A DNA stretch of 64,000 nt from Schlegelella_A sp036496385 (GTDB lineage Bacteria > Pseudomonadota > Gammaproteobacteria > Burkholderiales > Burkholderiaceae_C): the NCBI GenBank assembly GCA_036496385.1, contig DASXLD010000127.1, positions 16,490-80,489 of the forward strand, given 5' to 3'. Of the stretch, positions 9,406-17,332 are shown one piece after another; position 1 is the stretch's first letter, and each line of letters opens with the position of its first letter. The position numbers were made by a program, and so were the translations under genes. Below the pieces are notes generated by a model. It did no database searches, was not told the origin of the DNA, and was given only the letters and a program-made list of their open reading frames with translations.

Positions 9406-9438
9406 CGGGGGCCTCAGCTTCGGAGCAGGAGGCCCCCG
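9406..9438. terminator. Hairpin between convergent genes
   Basis: A perfect 10-bp stem (CGGGGGCCTC at 9406-9415, GAGGCCCCCG at 9429-9438) with a 13-nt loop lies between the stops of the TetR gene and the convergent hydrolase. It is followed on the plus strand by a short CTTTG run. It probably serves as a terminator for one or both genes, although the T-tract is weak. Confidence 0.55.
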
Positions 9439-9445
9439 CTTTGAC

Positions 9446-10141
9446 CTACTTGGAGAGCGACACGGCCGCGTTTTCGATGAGCGAGGCGACCGCCTGCGGC
9501 TGAGAAACATAGATCGCGTGGCTGCCCGGCACTTCACTGACGACCGACCCCGCCCGCTGCGACATCTGCCGCTGCGCTGGCGGCGGGATCATCTTGTCGT
9601 CGGAGGCCACCAGGTACCAGCTGGGCTTGGACTTCCACGCCGGCACCGTCACTTCACCAGCGAGGGCATCGACACCCCACGGAACCTGGGATGCGGCCAT
9701 GAAACTGGCCTTGGCCTCGCCCACGTCGGCCGCAAATGATGCGGCGAACTGGGCCTGATCGAGCAGCAGAAAGCCCTCTTGCGGAGGAAGGATGGGAGGC
9801 ACCGGCGCGCCGGGCGGCGGGTTCTTGATGAGGGAGGCGACGGATTCGCCCTTGTCCGGAGCAAATGCAGCCACGTAGACGAGTCCCGCCACCTTCGGAT
9901 CGGTCCCCGCCTCAGTGATGACGACACCGCCGTACGAATGTCCGACGAGGAGACTCTTGCCCGGCTGTGCGGCAATGACCCGCTTGGTGAAGGCCACGTC
10001 GTCGGCAAGCGACGTCGTCGGGTTCTGGACGACGGCGACGTTGTAGCCGTCCTTCTTCAGGATCTTGTAGACGCCCTCCCAGCCGGAGCCGTCGACGAAG
10101 CCGCCGTGGATGAGGACGATCGTGAGAGTCGGTGTGTTCAA
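9446..10141 (-). CDS. Alpha/beta hydrolase, paralogue of 4108-4797
   Basis: This 231-residue cytoplasmic hydrolase starts at a TTG (10141) with AAAGGAG just upstream; a longer frame to 10240 runs through the promoter and is not used. It has the oxyanion motif LIHGGFVDGSGW, the nucleophile elbow GHSYGG with Ser69, and a C-terminal PGSHAIYVSQP segment holding the likely catalytic His. The set resembles the generic alpha/beta hydrolases induced with small lipophilic compounds, but the substrate is unknown. The gene has its own consensus-like promoter with a palindrome across the predicted transcription start, so it is probably repressed by a dimeric regulator. The nearby TetR protein is one candidate. 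Confidence 0.88.
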   Translation of the reverse strand: MNTPTLTIVLIHGGFVDGSGWEGVYKILKKDGYNVAVVQNPTTSLADDVAFTKRVIAAQPGKSLLVGHSYGGVVITEAGTDPKVAGLVYVAAFAPDKGESVASLIKNPPPGAPVPPILPPQEGFLLLDQAQFAASFAADVGEAKASFMAASQVPWGVDALAGEVTVPAWKSKPSWYLVASDDKMIPPPAQRQMSQRAGSVVSEVPGSHAIYVSQPQAVASLIENAAVSLSK

Positions 10142-10186
10142 GGGGAGCTCCTTTCGCAGTCGCCAAGGGGGAATCGCTGGCTCGAA

Positions 10187-10204
10187 TGCTTTAGGACTAA
10201 AGCA
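10187..10204. promoter_or_regulatory. Perfect palindrome, candidate operator of the hydrolase gene
   Basis: TGCTTTAGGACTAAAGCA is a perfect inverted repeat with 8-bp arms and a 2-bp centre. It lies immediately downstream of the minus-strand -10 element, covering roughly +1 to +18, a classic repressor position. A further CTTTAG half-site overlaps the -10 region at 10213-10218. Which regulator binds is unknown. Confidence 0.65.
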
Positions 10205-10211
10205 TGTCTCC

Positions 10212-10240
10212 ACTTTAGAGGGGAGTAGTTTACTTGTCAA
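10212..10240 (-). promoter_or_regulatory. Sigma70-type promoter of the hydrolase gene
   Basis: Read on the minus strand, a consensus -35 TTGACA (10235-10240) is followed after exactly 17 bp by TAAAGT (10212-10217) as -10. Transcription should start near 10205 and give a leader of about 65 nt before the TTG start at 10141. Confidence 0.7.
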
Positions 10241-10343
10241 GTATCTTCTCAGATCTCACCGATCGACCCGGAGTTGGGCCGGTGCCGCTCGTTTGCTCAC
10301 GTGGCGACGAATTACTAGGCAGACGGGCGAGCGCCTGGGCTGG

Positions 10344-10360
10344 GTGAAAGTAATTTACAC
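10344..10360. promoter_or_regulatory. Degenerate second RpiR-type site
   Basis: GTGAAAGTAATTTACAC matches the palindrome at 10489-10505 with a few mismatches confined mostly to the left arm. Two related sites 145 bp apart upstream of one operon could allow looping or cooperative binding; this is inference from the repeat alone. Confidence 0.45.
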
Positions 10361-10452
10361 GCCGCCGGGCTTCGGCGCCGTGGCTCCTGGCGCCTGCTCC
10401 ACCCCGGTCGGCTCACGGACGATGCGGCCGAAGTCAACCGGGATCTGCCGCA

Positions 10453-10480
10453 TTGACGCCGCATCCCGGCAGCGTAGACT
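10453..10480 (+). promoter_or_regulatory. Predicted promoter of the ABC importer / D-amino acid operon
   Basis: TTGACG (10453-10458) and TAGACT (10475-10480) are separated by 16 bp, predicting a start near 10487. The palindrome at 10489-10505 begins directly downstream, so a bound repressor would block initiation. Confidence 0.5.
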
Positions 10481-10488
10481 GCTCGCGA

Positions 10489-10505
10489 GTGTAATTAAAT
10501 TACAC
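10489..10505. promoter_or_regulatory. Perfect 17-bp palindrome, likely RpiR-family operator
   Basis: GTGTAATTAAATTACAC is a perfect inverted repeat of 8-bp arms around one A. Its core TGTAATTAAATTACA matches the motif known for HexR, an RpiR-family repressor of gammaproteobacteria. Because an RpiR-family gene lies in the same operon (17333-18241), that protein is the natural candidate binder; this is inference. The 434-nt gap 10142-10575 holds this site, its degenerate copy and the two promoters, and no gene. Confidence 0.65.
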
Positions 10506-10575
10506 CGAGCGGCAGCAGCAGATGCTGTCGCGACCAGCGCCGGGCGTCCGGCGCACGCGTCGCCAAGGAGAGCCC

Positions 10576-12156
10576 ATGCCTCGCATCACCCAGGAATTCG
10601 CGCCGTTCGGCCACGCCTTGCGTGCCTGTCGCGCCATCGCGCCGATCGCCGTCGCCGCGGCGATCGCTCTTGCCAGCACCGGGACGCCCGCCGCTCCGCC
10701 CCGGGGAGGAGCCGCCAACATCGCGATGATCGGCGAGCCGCAGACGCTCGACCCGATGGCATCGACCGCCGACCTGGTCGGCACGATCATGTTGCACGTG
10801 TACGAGCTGCTGTACACGTTCGATGCCAACTGGAACGTGGCACCGATGCTCGCCGAGAGCTTGCCGGCGATCTCGAACGGCGGCCTCGTCTACACGATTG
10901 CGTTGCGCAAGGGCGTCAAGTTCCACAACGGCCGCGAGATGACCTCGGACGACGTCCTCGCCTCGCTCAAGCGCTGGATGGACACCGCGCCGCGCGGCAA
11001 GGCGGTCGCCAAGGAAATCAAGAGCGTCGAGGCCAAGGGGCCGAACGCGATCGTCATCACCCTCAACCGGCCGTACGCGCCGCTGCTGGCACACCTGGCG
11101 CTGCCCAACGGCTTCGCCGCGATCATGGCCAAGGAGTCGATCGCCACGCCGCTGACCCAGTTCGTCGGCACCGGCCCCTACATGTTCAAGGAGCGCAAAC
11201 CCGACCAGTACGTTCAGCTGGTGCGATTCGATGGCTACAGCGCCCGCAGCGAGCCGGCGAGCGGCTATGCCGGCAAGCGTGAAGCCCTGCTCGACGAGCT
11301 GCGCTTCATCCCCGTGCCCAACGCCAACACGCGCGTCGAAGGATCGCTGTCGGGGCAGTACCACTTCGCCGATCTGTTGCCGGTCGAGTCGTATGCGCGG
11401 CTCGAGGCCGCGGCCAACGTGAAGCCGGTCCTGACTGCGCCCTTCGGCTTTCCGTATCTCGTGCTCAACACCAAGCAGGGCCCGCTTGCCAACGTCACGT
11501 TGCGCCAGGCGGTGCAGGCGAGCCTGAACGACGCCGACATGCTTGGCGCGGGCTTCGGCGACCCGAAGTTCTACAGCGCCGAGGCCAACCATTACGCCAA
11601 GAACACGCCGTTCTATTCGATGGCCGGGACCGAGCACTACGGCAAGGGCGACGCGAAGAAGGCGGCGGCGCTCGTCGCCGCCGCCAAGTACGACGGCACG
11701 CCGATCAAGATCCTCACCAGCCAGCAGTACGACTTCCACTACCGGATCGCGCTGGTGATGGCCGAGAACCTGAAGGCCGCCGGGTTCAAGACCGACATGC
11801 AGGTGGTCGACTGGTCGACCCTGATCCAGCGCCGCAACGACCCCGCGCTGTGGGACATCTACATCACCCACTCGGCCGTCCTGCCCGAGCCGACGCTGAC
11901 TCCGCCGCAGCTCGGCGACGGCGCGCCGGGCTGGTGGAGCTCGCCGGCCAAGGACGCGGCGCTGGCCGCGTTCAACGCCGAATCCGATCCGAAGAAGCGC
12001 GGCGCGCTGTGGGGCAACATCCAGTCGGTCGTCTACACCGAGGTGCCCTACATCCGGGTCGGCAATTTCAACAGCGTGACGGCGCGCTCGAGCAAGCTGG
12101 AGGGCTATGTGGCGATGCCGTGGCCCTTCTTCTGGAACACGGGCCTGCAGAAGTAA
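10576..12156 (+). CDS. Oligopeptide-type ABC transporter substrate-binding protein
   Basis: This 526-residue periplasmic binding protein of the SBP_bac_5 (DppA/OppA/GsiB-like) family captures the ligand for the importer encoded downstream. A hydrophobic signal sequence ends near STGTPAAP, and the mature part opens with NIAMIGEPQTLDPMAST. The family signature region reads YTIALRKGVKFHNGREMTSDDV. The ATG at 10576 has AAGGAG about 6 nt upstream, which selects it over the longer frame. It is the first gene of an eight-gene plus-strand run reaching 19747. Its position with a D-amino acid deaminase and an N-acyl-D-amino acid deacylase suggests ligands such as N-acylated D-amino acids or peptides with D-residues; that specificity is inferred. 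Confidence 0.9.
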   Translation: MPRITQEFAPFGHALRACRAIAPIAVAAAIALASTGTPAAPPRGGAANIAMIGEPQTLDPMASTADLVGTIMLHVYELLYTFDANWNVAPMLAESLPAISNGGLVYTIALRKGVKFHNGREMTSDDVLASLKRWMDTAPRGKAVAKEIKSVEAKGPNAIVITLNRPYAPLLAHLALPNGFAAIMAKESIATPLTQFVGTGPYMFKERKPDQYVQLVRFDGYSARSEPASGYAGKREALLDELRFIPVPNANTRVEGSLSGQYHFADLLPVESYARLEAAANVKPVLTAPFGFPYLVLNTKQGPLANVTLRQAVQASLNDADMLGAGFGDPKFYSAEANHYAKNTPFYSMAGTEHYGKGDAKKAAALVAAAKYDGTPIKILTSQQYDFHYRIALVMAENLKAAGFKTDMQVVDWSTLIQRRNDPALWDIYITHSAVLPEPTLTPPQLGDGAPGWWSSPAKDAALAAFNAESDPKKRGALWGNIQSVVYTEVPYIRVGNFNSVTARSSKLEGYVAMPWPFFWNTGLQK

Positions 12157-12228
12157 GAGGCAAGGGCGGCACGTCGCCTTGGAATCCGGCGCGCCGGTGC
12201 CAGGGAGACCGCGTCGCCAAGCCACGGC

Positions 12229-13170
12229 ATGACCCGCTATCTCGCATCGCGCTTCGCCGGCATGGCGGTCGTGATGCTCCTGGTCGCGACGCTGGTGTTC
12301 TTCATCACCCGCCTCGCTCCCGGCGACCCTGCGGCGGTGATGCTGGGCGAGCAGGCGACCGCCGCCGACATCGCGCAATTGCGCGCCTCGTACGGGCTCG
12401 ACAAGCCCTTGCCGGTGCAGTTTGCCTACTGGCTGAAGGAGCTCGCGCGCGGCAACCTCGGCCAGTCGATCTTCCTGCAGCGCCCGGTCACGCAGGCGCT
12501 CTGGGAGCGGGCCGAGCCGACGCTCTTCCTGACGCTCTTTTCGATCGCCATCGCGACTTTGATCGGCGTTCCCTGCGGCATCGTCTCCGCGGTCTGGCGC
12601 GGCCGCGCGATCGACCAGGTGTTCTCCGGATTCGCGATGCTCGGCGCCAGCATCCCGAGCTTCTGGTTCGGCCTGATCCTGATGCAGATCTTCGCCGTCG
12701 CCCTCGGCTGGTTTCCGGTCGCGGGCTACGGCGATCCGGGCGTGCCACTCGCCGATCGTCTCCATCACCTGGTGTTGCCGGCGATCGTCCTCGGCGTCGT
12801 CAACTCCGCGCTGATCCTGCGCTTCACGCGCGCGAGCATGCTCGACGTGCTGGGCGAAGACCACATCCGCACGGCGCGCGCCAAGGGTGCCTCCGAGGCG
12901 CGCGTGATCCTGCACCACGCCTTGCGCAACGCCCTGATTCCGGTGCTCACCGTGCTCGGCCTCACCTTCGCGCTGCTCATCGGCGGCGCGATCGTCACCG
13001 AGACCGTGTTCGGCCTGCCCGGGATCGGCAACCTGGTCGTGTCGGCGGTGCTTCGGCGCGACTATCCGGTCATCCAGGGCGCCTTGCTGGTGATCGCCGG
13101 GCTCTATGTGCTGATCAACCTGGCGATCGACCTGCTCTACCTGGTCGTCGATCCGCGCGTCACCTATTGA
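12229..13170 (+). CDS. ABC transporter permease, DppB/GsiC type
   Basis: This 313-residue inner-membrane permease is the first transmembrane subunit of the importer. It opens with MTRYLASRFAGMAVVMLLVATLVFF, broken here as MTRYLASRFAGM and VVMLLVATLVFF, followed by the family hallmark RLAPGDPAAVMLGEQAT. The EAA-loop region is ARAKGASEARVILHHALRNA, which contacts the ATPase subunits. Near the C-terminus ETVFGLPGIGNLVVSAVLRRD is conserved in this permease class. It follows the binding-protein gene by 72 bp and precedes the second permease by 4 bp. Confidence 0.92.
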   Translation: MTRYLASRFAGMAVVMLLVATLVFFITRLAPGDPAAVMLGEQATAADIAQLRASYGLDKPLPVQFAYWLKELARGNLGQSIFLQRPVTQALWERAEPTLFLTLFSIAIATLIGVPCGIVSAVWRGRAIDQVFSGFAMLGASIPSFWFGLILMQIFAVALGWFPVAGYGDPGVPLADRLHHLVLPAIVLGVVNSALILRFTRASMLDVLGEDHIRTARAKGASEARVILHHALRNALIPVLTVLGLTFALLIGGAIVTETVFGLPGIGNLVVSAVLRRDYPVIQGALLVIAGLYVLINLAIDLLYLVVDPRVTY

Positions 13171-13174
13171 AGCG

Positions 13175-14011
13175 ATGAACACCGCGCTGTTCGCCAAGCT
13201 GTTCCGGCGCCGGCTCGTGCTCGCGGGCGCGGTCATCCTCGCCGCCGTCGCGCTGCTGGCGCTGTTCGCGCCCTGGCTCACGCCCTACGATCCGATGGCG
13301 TTGAAGATCCTGGACCGGCTGCAAAGCCCGCGCGCCGCGCACTGGTTCGGCACCGACGAGCTCGGCCGCGACGTCTTCTCGCGCGTCATCTTCGGTGCGC
13401 GCTACTCGCTCCTGATCGGCGCGCTGGTGGTCGTGATCTCGATGGTCTGCGGCGTCCTGCTGGGGTTGGCGGCGGGGTTCTTCCGCCGCCTCGACGGGCC
13501 GGTGATGCGCCTCGTCGACGCGATGATGTCGTTTCCCGACATCCTGCTCGCCATCGCCCTGGTCGCGGTGCTGGGCGCGTCGATGACGAACGTCATCCTG
13601 GCGCTGGCGATCGTCTACACGCCGCGCGTCGCCCGCGTCGTTCGCGCTTCGACGCTGGTCGTGCGCGAACTGCTGTTCATCGAAGCCGCGCGCGCGCTCG
13701 GCATCTCGACCTGGCGGATCCTCTTCATCCACATCCTGCAGAACATCGCTTCGCCGATCCTGGTCCAGGCGACGTTCATCTTCGCCTACGCGGTGCTCGC
13801 CGAAGCGGGGCTGTCGTTCCTCGGCGTCGGCGTGCCGCCGGTGCTGCCGACCTGGGGCTCGATGATCTCGAGCGGCCAGCAGTTCGCGCATCAGGCGATC
13901 TGGCTGGTCGTCTTTCCCGGCATCGCGATCATCCTGTCCGCGCTTTCGCTGCAGATGGTGGGCGACGGCTTTCGCGACCTGCTCGACCCCAAGCTGCGGA
14001 AGGCCTTGTGA
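13175..14011 (+). CDS. ABC transporter permease, DppC/GsiD type
   Basis: This 278-residue inner-membrane permease pairs with the upstream DppB-type subunit. It has the usual N-terminal transmembrane helix, the LFAPWLTPYDPMALKILDR motif, the HWFGTDELGRDVFSRVIFGAR signature (split as HWFGTDELGRD plus VFSRVIFGAR), and an EAA loop around EAARALGISTWRILFIHI. It ends with the VGDGFRDLLDPKLR motif of DppC-like proteins. The gene starts 4 bp after the previous stop and overlaps the next start in a GTGA, so the permeases and ATPases are translationally coupled. Confidence 0.92.
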   Translation: MNTALFAKLFRRRLVLAGAVILAAVALLALFAPWLTPYDPMALKILDRLQSPRAAHWFGTDELGRDVFSRVIFGARYSLLIGALVVVISMVCGVLLGLAAGFFRRLDGPVMRLVDAMMSFPDILLAIALVAVLGASMTNVILALAIVYTPRVARVVRASTLVVRELLFIEAARALGISTWRILFIHILQNIASPILVQATFIFAYAVLAEAGLSFLGVGVPPVLPTWGSMISSGQQFAHQAIWLVVFPGIAIILSALSLQMVGDGFRDLLDPKLRKAL

Positions 14012-15024
14012 GTACCGCGCCCGGTCCGCTGCTCCGGGTCAGCCATCTGCATACGCAGTTCGCGACCGAGGCCGGTCTGGTGCGGGCGGTCGAGGATGTT
14101 TCGTTCACGCTCGACGCCGGCGAGACGCTGGCGGTGGTCGGCGAATCCGGCTCGGGCAAGTCGGTGACGAGCTTGTCGATCATGGGGCTGATCGCCGATC
14201 CGCCCGGTCGCGTCGCCGGCGGCGAGATCCTGTTTCGAACGCGCGCCGGCCCGGTCGTCGATCTCGCCCGGATGCCGGCCCGGGCGCTGCGCAAGCTCCG
14301 CGGCCGCGACATCGCGATGATCTTCCAGGAGCCGATGACCAGCCTCAACCCGGTGTTCAGCGTCGGCGATCAGATCGCCGAGGCGGCGGTCCTGCACTTG
14401 GGGCTGGCACCGGCCGCGGCGCGGCGGCGCGCGCTCGAAATGCTCGAGCTGGTCGAGATCCCGGCCGCGAAGCAGCGCCTCGGCGAGTATCCGCATCAGC
14501 TCTCGGGCGGCATGCGGCAACGGGTGATGATCGCGATCGCTCTCGCCTGCAACCCCTTGCTGCTGATCGCCGACGAGCCGACGACCGCCCTCGATGTCAC
14601 CATCCAGGCGCAGATCCTGGCGCTGCTCGACAAGCTGCGGCGCGACATCGGCATGGCGGTCCTGTTCATCACCCACAATCTCGGCGTCGTCGCCGAGATC
14701 GCCGACCGCGTCGTCGTCATGTATGCCGGCAGGGTGGTCGAGGAGGGCGACGTGCGAGCCCTGTTCCGGGCGCCGCGCCATCCGTACACGCAAGGCCTGC
14801 TCGCCTGCCTGCCGCGCCGTGCCCTCGACAGCGCCGTGCGTGGGCCAAGGCGACGCCTGAATGCGATCGCCGGCCAGGTGGCGAGCCCGCTCGACCCGTT
14901 GCCGGGTTGCGCCTTCGCGCCGCGCTGCGCCCTGGCTGTTGCCGAATGCGCGATGGCGATGCCGCCGCTGGCCGACATCGCCGCCGGTCGGCGCTCGCGC
15001 TGCCTGCGCTGGAGCGCATTGTGA
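14008..15024 (+). CDS. ABC transporter ATP-binding protein, DppD type
   Basis: This 338-residue ATPase energises the peptide-type importer. It carries Walker A GESGSGKS, the Q-loop segment FQEPMTSLNPVF, the ABC signature LSGGMRQR, Walker B LLLIADEPTTALD and the switch His in FITHNLGVV. The C-terminal oligopeptide/dipeptide extension ends with PGCAFAPRCALAVAEC, whose Cys residues are typical of iron-sulfur-binding Opp/Dpp ATPases. The GTG start overlaps the preceding TGA stop by 4 bp. Confidence 0.93.
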   Translation: MSTAPGPLLRVSHLHTQFATEAGLVRAVEDVSFTLDAGETLAVVGESGSGKSVTSLSIMGLIADPPGRVAGGEILFRTRAGPVVDLARMPARALRKLRGRDIAMIFQEPMTSLNPVFSVGDQIAEAAVLHLGLAPAAARRRALEMLELVEIPAAKQRLGEYPHQLSGGMRQRVMIAIALACNPLLLIADEPTTALDVTIQAQILALLDKLRRDIGMAVLFITHNLGVVAEIADRVVVMYAGRVVEEGDVRALFRAPRHPYTQGLLACLPRRALDSAVRGPRRRLNAIAGQVASPLDPLPGCAFAPRCALAVAECAMAMPPLADIAAGRRSRCLRWSAL

Positions 15025-15031
15025 GAAACCC

Positions 15032-16006
15032 TTGAGCGAGCCGATGCTGAGCGTCCAAGGCCTGAAGAAATACTTCGGCCGGCACGACCAGCGAGTTCGC
15101 GCGGTCGACGATGTCAGCTTCGACATCGCGCCCGGCGAGGTCCTCGGCCTGGTCGGCGAATCGGGATCCGGGAAAAGCACGATCGGTCGTTCGGTGCTGA
15201 AGCTGATCGAGCCGAGCGCCGGTGCGATCCGCTTCGAAGGCGTCGATCTCGTGCCCTTGTCGGCGCGGGCGATGCGGCCTTATCGGCGGCGCCTGCAGAT
15301 CATCTTCCAGGACCCGTATGCGAGCCTGAATCCGCGCCGGCGCGTCGGCGACACGCTCGCCGAGGCGCTCGCCACGCACGGGCTGCACCCGGGACCGGCG
15401 CGCGCGCCACGGATCGCCGAGCTGCTGGCGCTGGTCGGGCTCGCGCCCGAGCACGCCCGCCGCTATCCGCACGAATTCTCGGGCGGGCAGCGCCAGCGCA
15501 TCGGCATCGCCCGCGCGCTCGCGGTCGAGCCGCGCTTCATCGTCGCCGACGAGCCGGTGTCGGCGCTCGACGTCTCGATCCAGGCGCAGGTCCTCAACCT
15601 GCTCTCGGACCTGCGCGAGCGCTTCGGCTTGACGATGCTGTTCATCTCGCACGACCTCGACGTCGTCGAGTACCTGTGCGATCGCATCGTCGTCCTCTAT
15701 CTCGGCAAGATCATGGAGATCGCACCCGCCGGCGAGCTGGTCCGGGCGCCGCAGCATCCCTATACCGAGGCCTTGCTCGAGGCCTCGCCGCGGCCCGACC
15801 CCGAGGCGCGGCGCGCGCGCCGGCTGCTGCAGGGCGACATCCCAAGCCCGCTCGATCCGCCTTCGGGCTGCGTCTTTCGGACGCGCTGTCCCTACGCGTA
15901 CGACGCCTGCGCAAGGTCGGTTCCGCCGTTGCGCGAAGTGGCGACGGGCCGCTTCAAGGCGTGCCTGCGCGACGACATATTCCCCATCGGCGGAGCAACG
16001 CCATGA
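15032..16006 (+). CDS. ABC transporter ATP-binding protein, DppF type
   Basis: This is the second ATPase of the importer, 324 residues from the TTG at 15032, which gives the natural start M-S-E-P-M-L-S-V; the ATG at 15044 is the alternative. It has Walker A GESGSGKST, the Q-loop FQDPYASLNPR, the signature FSGGQRQR, Walker B FIVADEPVSALD and the switch FISHDLDVVEYL. It closes with the PPSGCVFRTRCPYAYDAC segment of Opp/Dpp ATPases. It follows DppD by 7 bp and overlaps the deaminase start in an ATGA. Confidence 0.92.
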   Translation: MSEPMLSVQGLKKYFGRHDQRVRAVDDVSFDIAPGEVLGLVGESGSGKSTIGRSVLKLIEPSAGAIRFEGVDLVPLSARAMRPYRRRLQIIFQDPYASLNPRRRVGDTLAEALATHGLHPGPARAPRIAELLALVGLAPEHARRYPHEFSGGQRQRIGIARALAVEPRFIVADEPVSALDVSIQAQVLNLLSDLRERFGLTMLFISHDLDVVEYLCDRIVVLYLGKIMEIAPAGELVRAPQHPYTEALLEASPRPDPEARRARRLLQGDIPSPLDPPSGCVFRTRCPYAYDACARSVPPLREVATGRFKACLRDDIFPIGGATP

Positions 16007-17310
16007 ACGCCATCGACCTCAGCCCGATCCTTGCCGAAGTCCTCGACCCGACGACCAAGGGCTATCCGCTCGGCGCCGCACCGCTGCCGATCTCGGCCAT
16101 CGGCACGCAGGGCTGGAGCCTGCTCGGCGGCGACCTGACGATGCCGCTGGCGGTGATTCGCGATTCGGCGCTGGCTCACAACCACGTCTGGATGCGCGAC
16201 TTCACGGCCGCGACCGGCGTCCTGCTGGCACCGCACGGCAAGACGACGATGGCGCCGCAGATCTTCGCCCAGCAGCTCGCCGCCGGCGCCTGGGGCATGA
16301 CGGTGGCCAACGTGCAGCAGCTCTGCATCTGCGCGCGCTTCGGCGTGCGCCGCGTCCTGATGGCGAACCAGCTGCTCGGTGCGCTCGAAGTGGCAACCGT
16401 GATCGACCTCCTGCGCCGACACCCGGATCTCGAGTTCCATTTCCTGGTCGATTCGCTCGCGCAGCTCGCGGCGATCGAAGCCGTCGCGGCCACCCTCCCG
16501 CCGCCCCGCAAGCTCGGCGCGCTGCTCGAGCTCGGCGTGCCGGGCGGACGCACCGGCGCTCGCACCCACGAGGCGGCGCTGGCCTTGGCGCGCCAGGTCG
16601 CGGCGAGCCGCTTCGTCGCGCTCTCGGGGCTCGAGTGCTACGAAGGGCTGCAGATCAGCGGCGATGCAGCGCAGGACGCGCTCACGGTCGGCGCCCTGAT
16701 GCAGCGCCTGAAGGCGCTGGCGGTCGCCTGCGATCGCGAGGGTCTGTTCGCCGGGCCAGCCATCATCCTGACCGCCGGCGGCTCGGCCGCCTTCGACATC
16801 GTCGCGCGCGAGCTGCCGGTGCGCCTGTCCAAGCCCGTCCTGACCATCCTGCGCAGCGGCTGCTACGTGACGCACGATTCCGGCAACTACGAGCGCCTGC
16901 TCGCCGGCGTCAAGGCGCGCAGCGGCGGCGAGTGGCAGACGCGCCCGGGCCTGCAGCCGGCGCTCGAAGTGTGGTCGCGGGTGCAATCGTGCCCCGAGCC
17001 GGGGCTGGCGATCCTGACCATGGGCAAGCGCGACGCCTCGTACGACATCGAGATGCCGATCCCTCGCAAGCGCTTTCGCGCCGGGCCGGACGCGCCGCCG
17101 CGAGCGGTGCCGGCGGGCTGGACGATCGCGGCCATGAACGACCAGCACGCCTACCTGCGCTGGGGCGCGGACGAGGCCGACCCGCCGCGGGTGGGCGACC
17201 TGATCGGCTGCGGCATTTCGCATCCGTGCACGACCTTCGACAAGTGGCGCGTCCTGTTCACGGTCGACGACGCCTATCGCGTCACCGGCGCGATCCGCAC
17301 CTACTTCTGA
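16003..17310 (+). CDS. PLP-dependent D-amino acid deaminase (D-serine dehydratase / D-threonine aldolase-like)
   Basis: This 435-residue cytoplasmic enzyme has the fold-type III alanine-racemase N-terminal barrel, with the likely PLP lysine Lys80 in LLAPHGKTTMAP, and a C-terminal beta domain with the metal-binding HPC motif in ISHPCTTFDKW. This pattern belongs to D-serine dehydratases and D-threonine aldolase-like amino acid deaminases, which remove the amino group from D-amino acids to give 2-oxo acids. The ATG overlaps the ABC ATPase stop (ATGA), so it is made together with the importer. Next to an N-acyl-D-amino acid deacylase it should perform the second catabolic step. Its exact D-amino acid preference is not visible. 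Confidence 0.88.
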   Translation: MNAIDLSPILAEVLDPTTKGYPLGAAPLPISAIGTQGWSLLGGDLTMPLAVIRDSALAHNHVWMRDFTAATGVLLAPHGKTTMAPQIFAQQLAAGAWGMTVANVQQLCICARFGVRRVLMANQLLGALEVATVIDLLRRHPDLEFHFLVDSLAQLAAIEAVAATLPPPRKLGALLELGVPGGRTGARTHEAALALARQVAASRFVALSGLECYEGLQISGDAAQDALTVGALMQRLKALAVACDREGLFAGPAIILTAGGSAAFDIVARELPVRLSKPVLTILRSGCYVTHDSGNYERLLAGVKARSGGEWQTRPGLQPALEVWSRVQSCPEPGLAILTMGKRDASYDIEMPIPRKRFRAGPDAPPRAVPAGWTIAAMNDQHAYLRWGADEADPPRVGDLIGCGISHPCTTFDKWRVLFTVDDAYRVTGAIRTYF

Positions 17311-17332
17311 TCGCCGCCGGGCCCGCAGCATC

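Noticed and set aside
10495..13281. 928-codon minus-strand open frame
   Set aside because: It is antisense to the ABC binding protein and permease, which have clear family motifs and ribosome binding sites.
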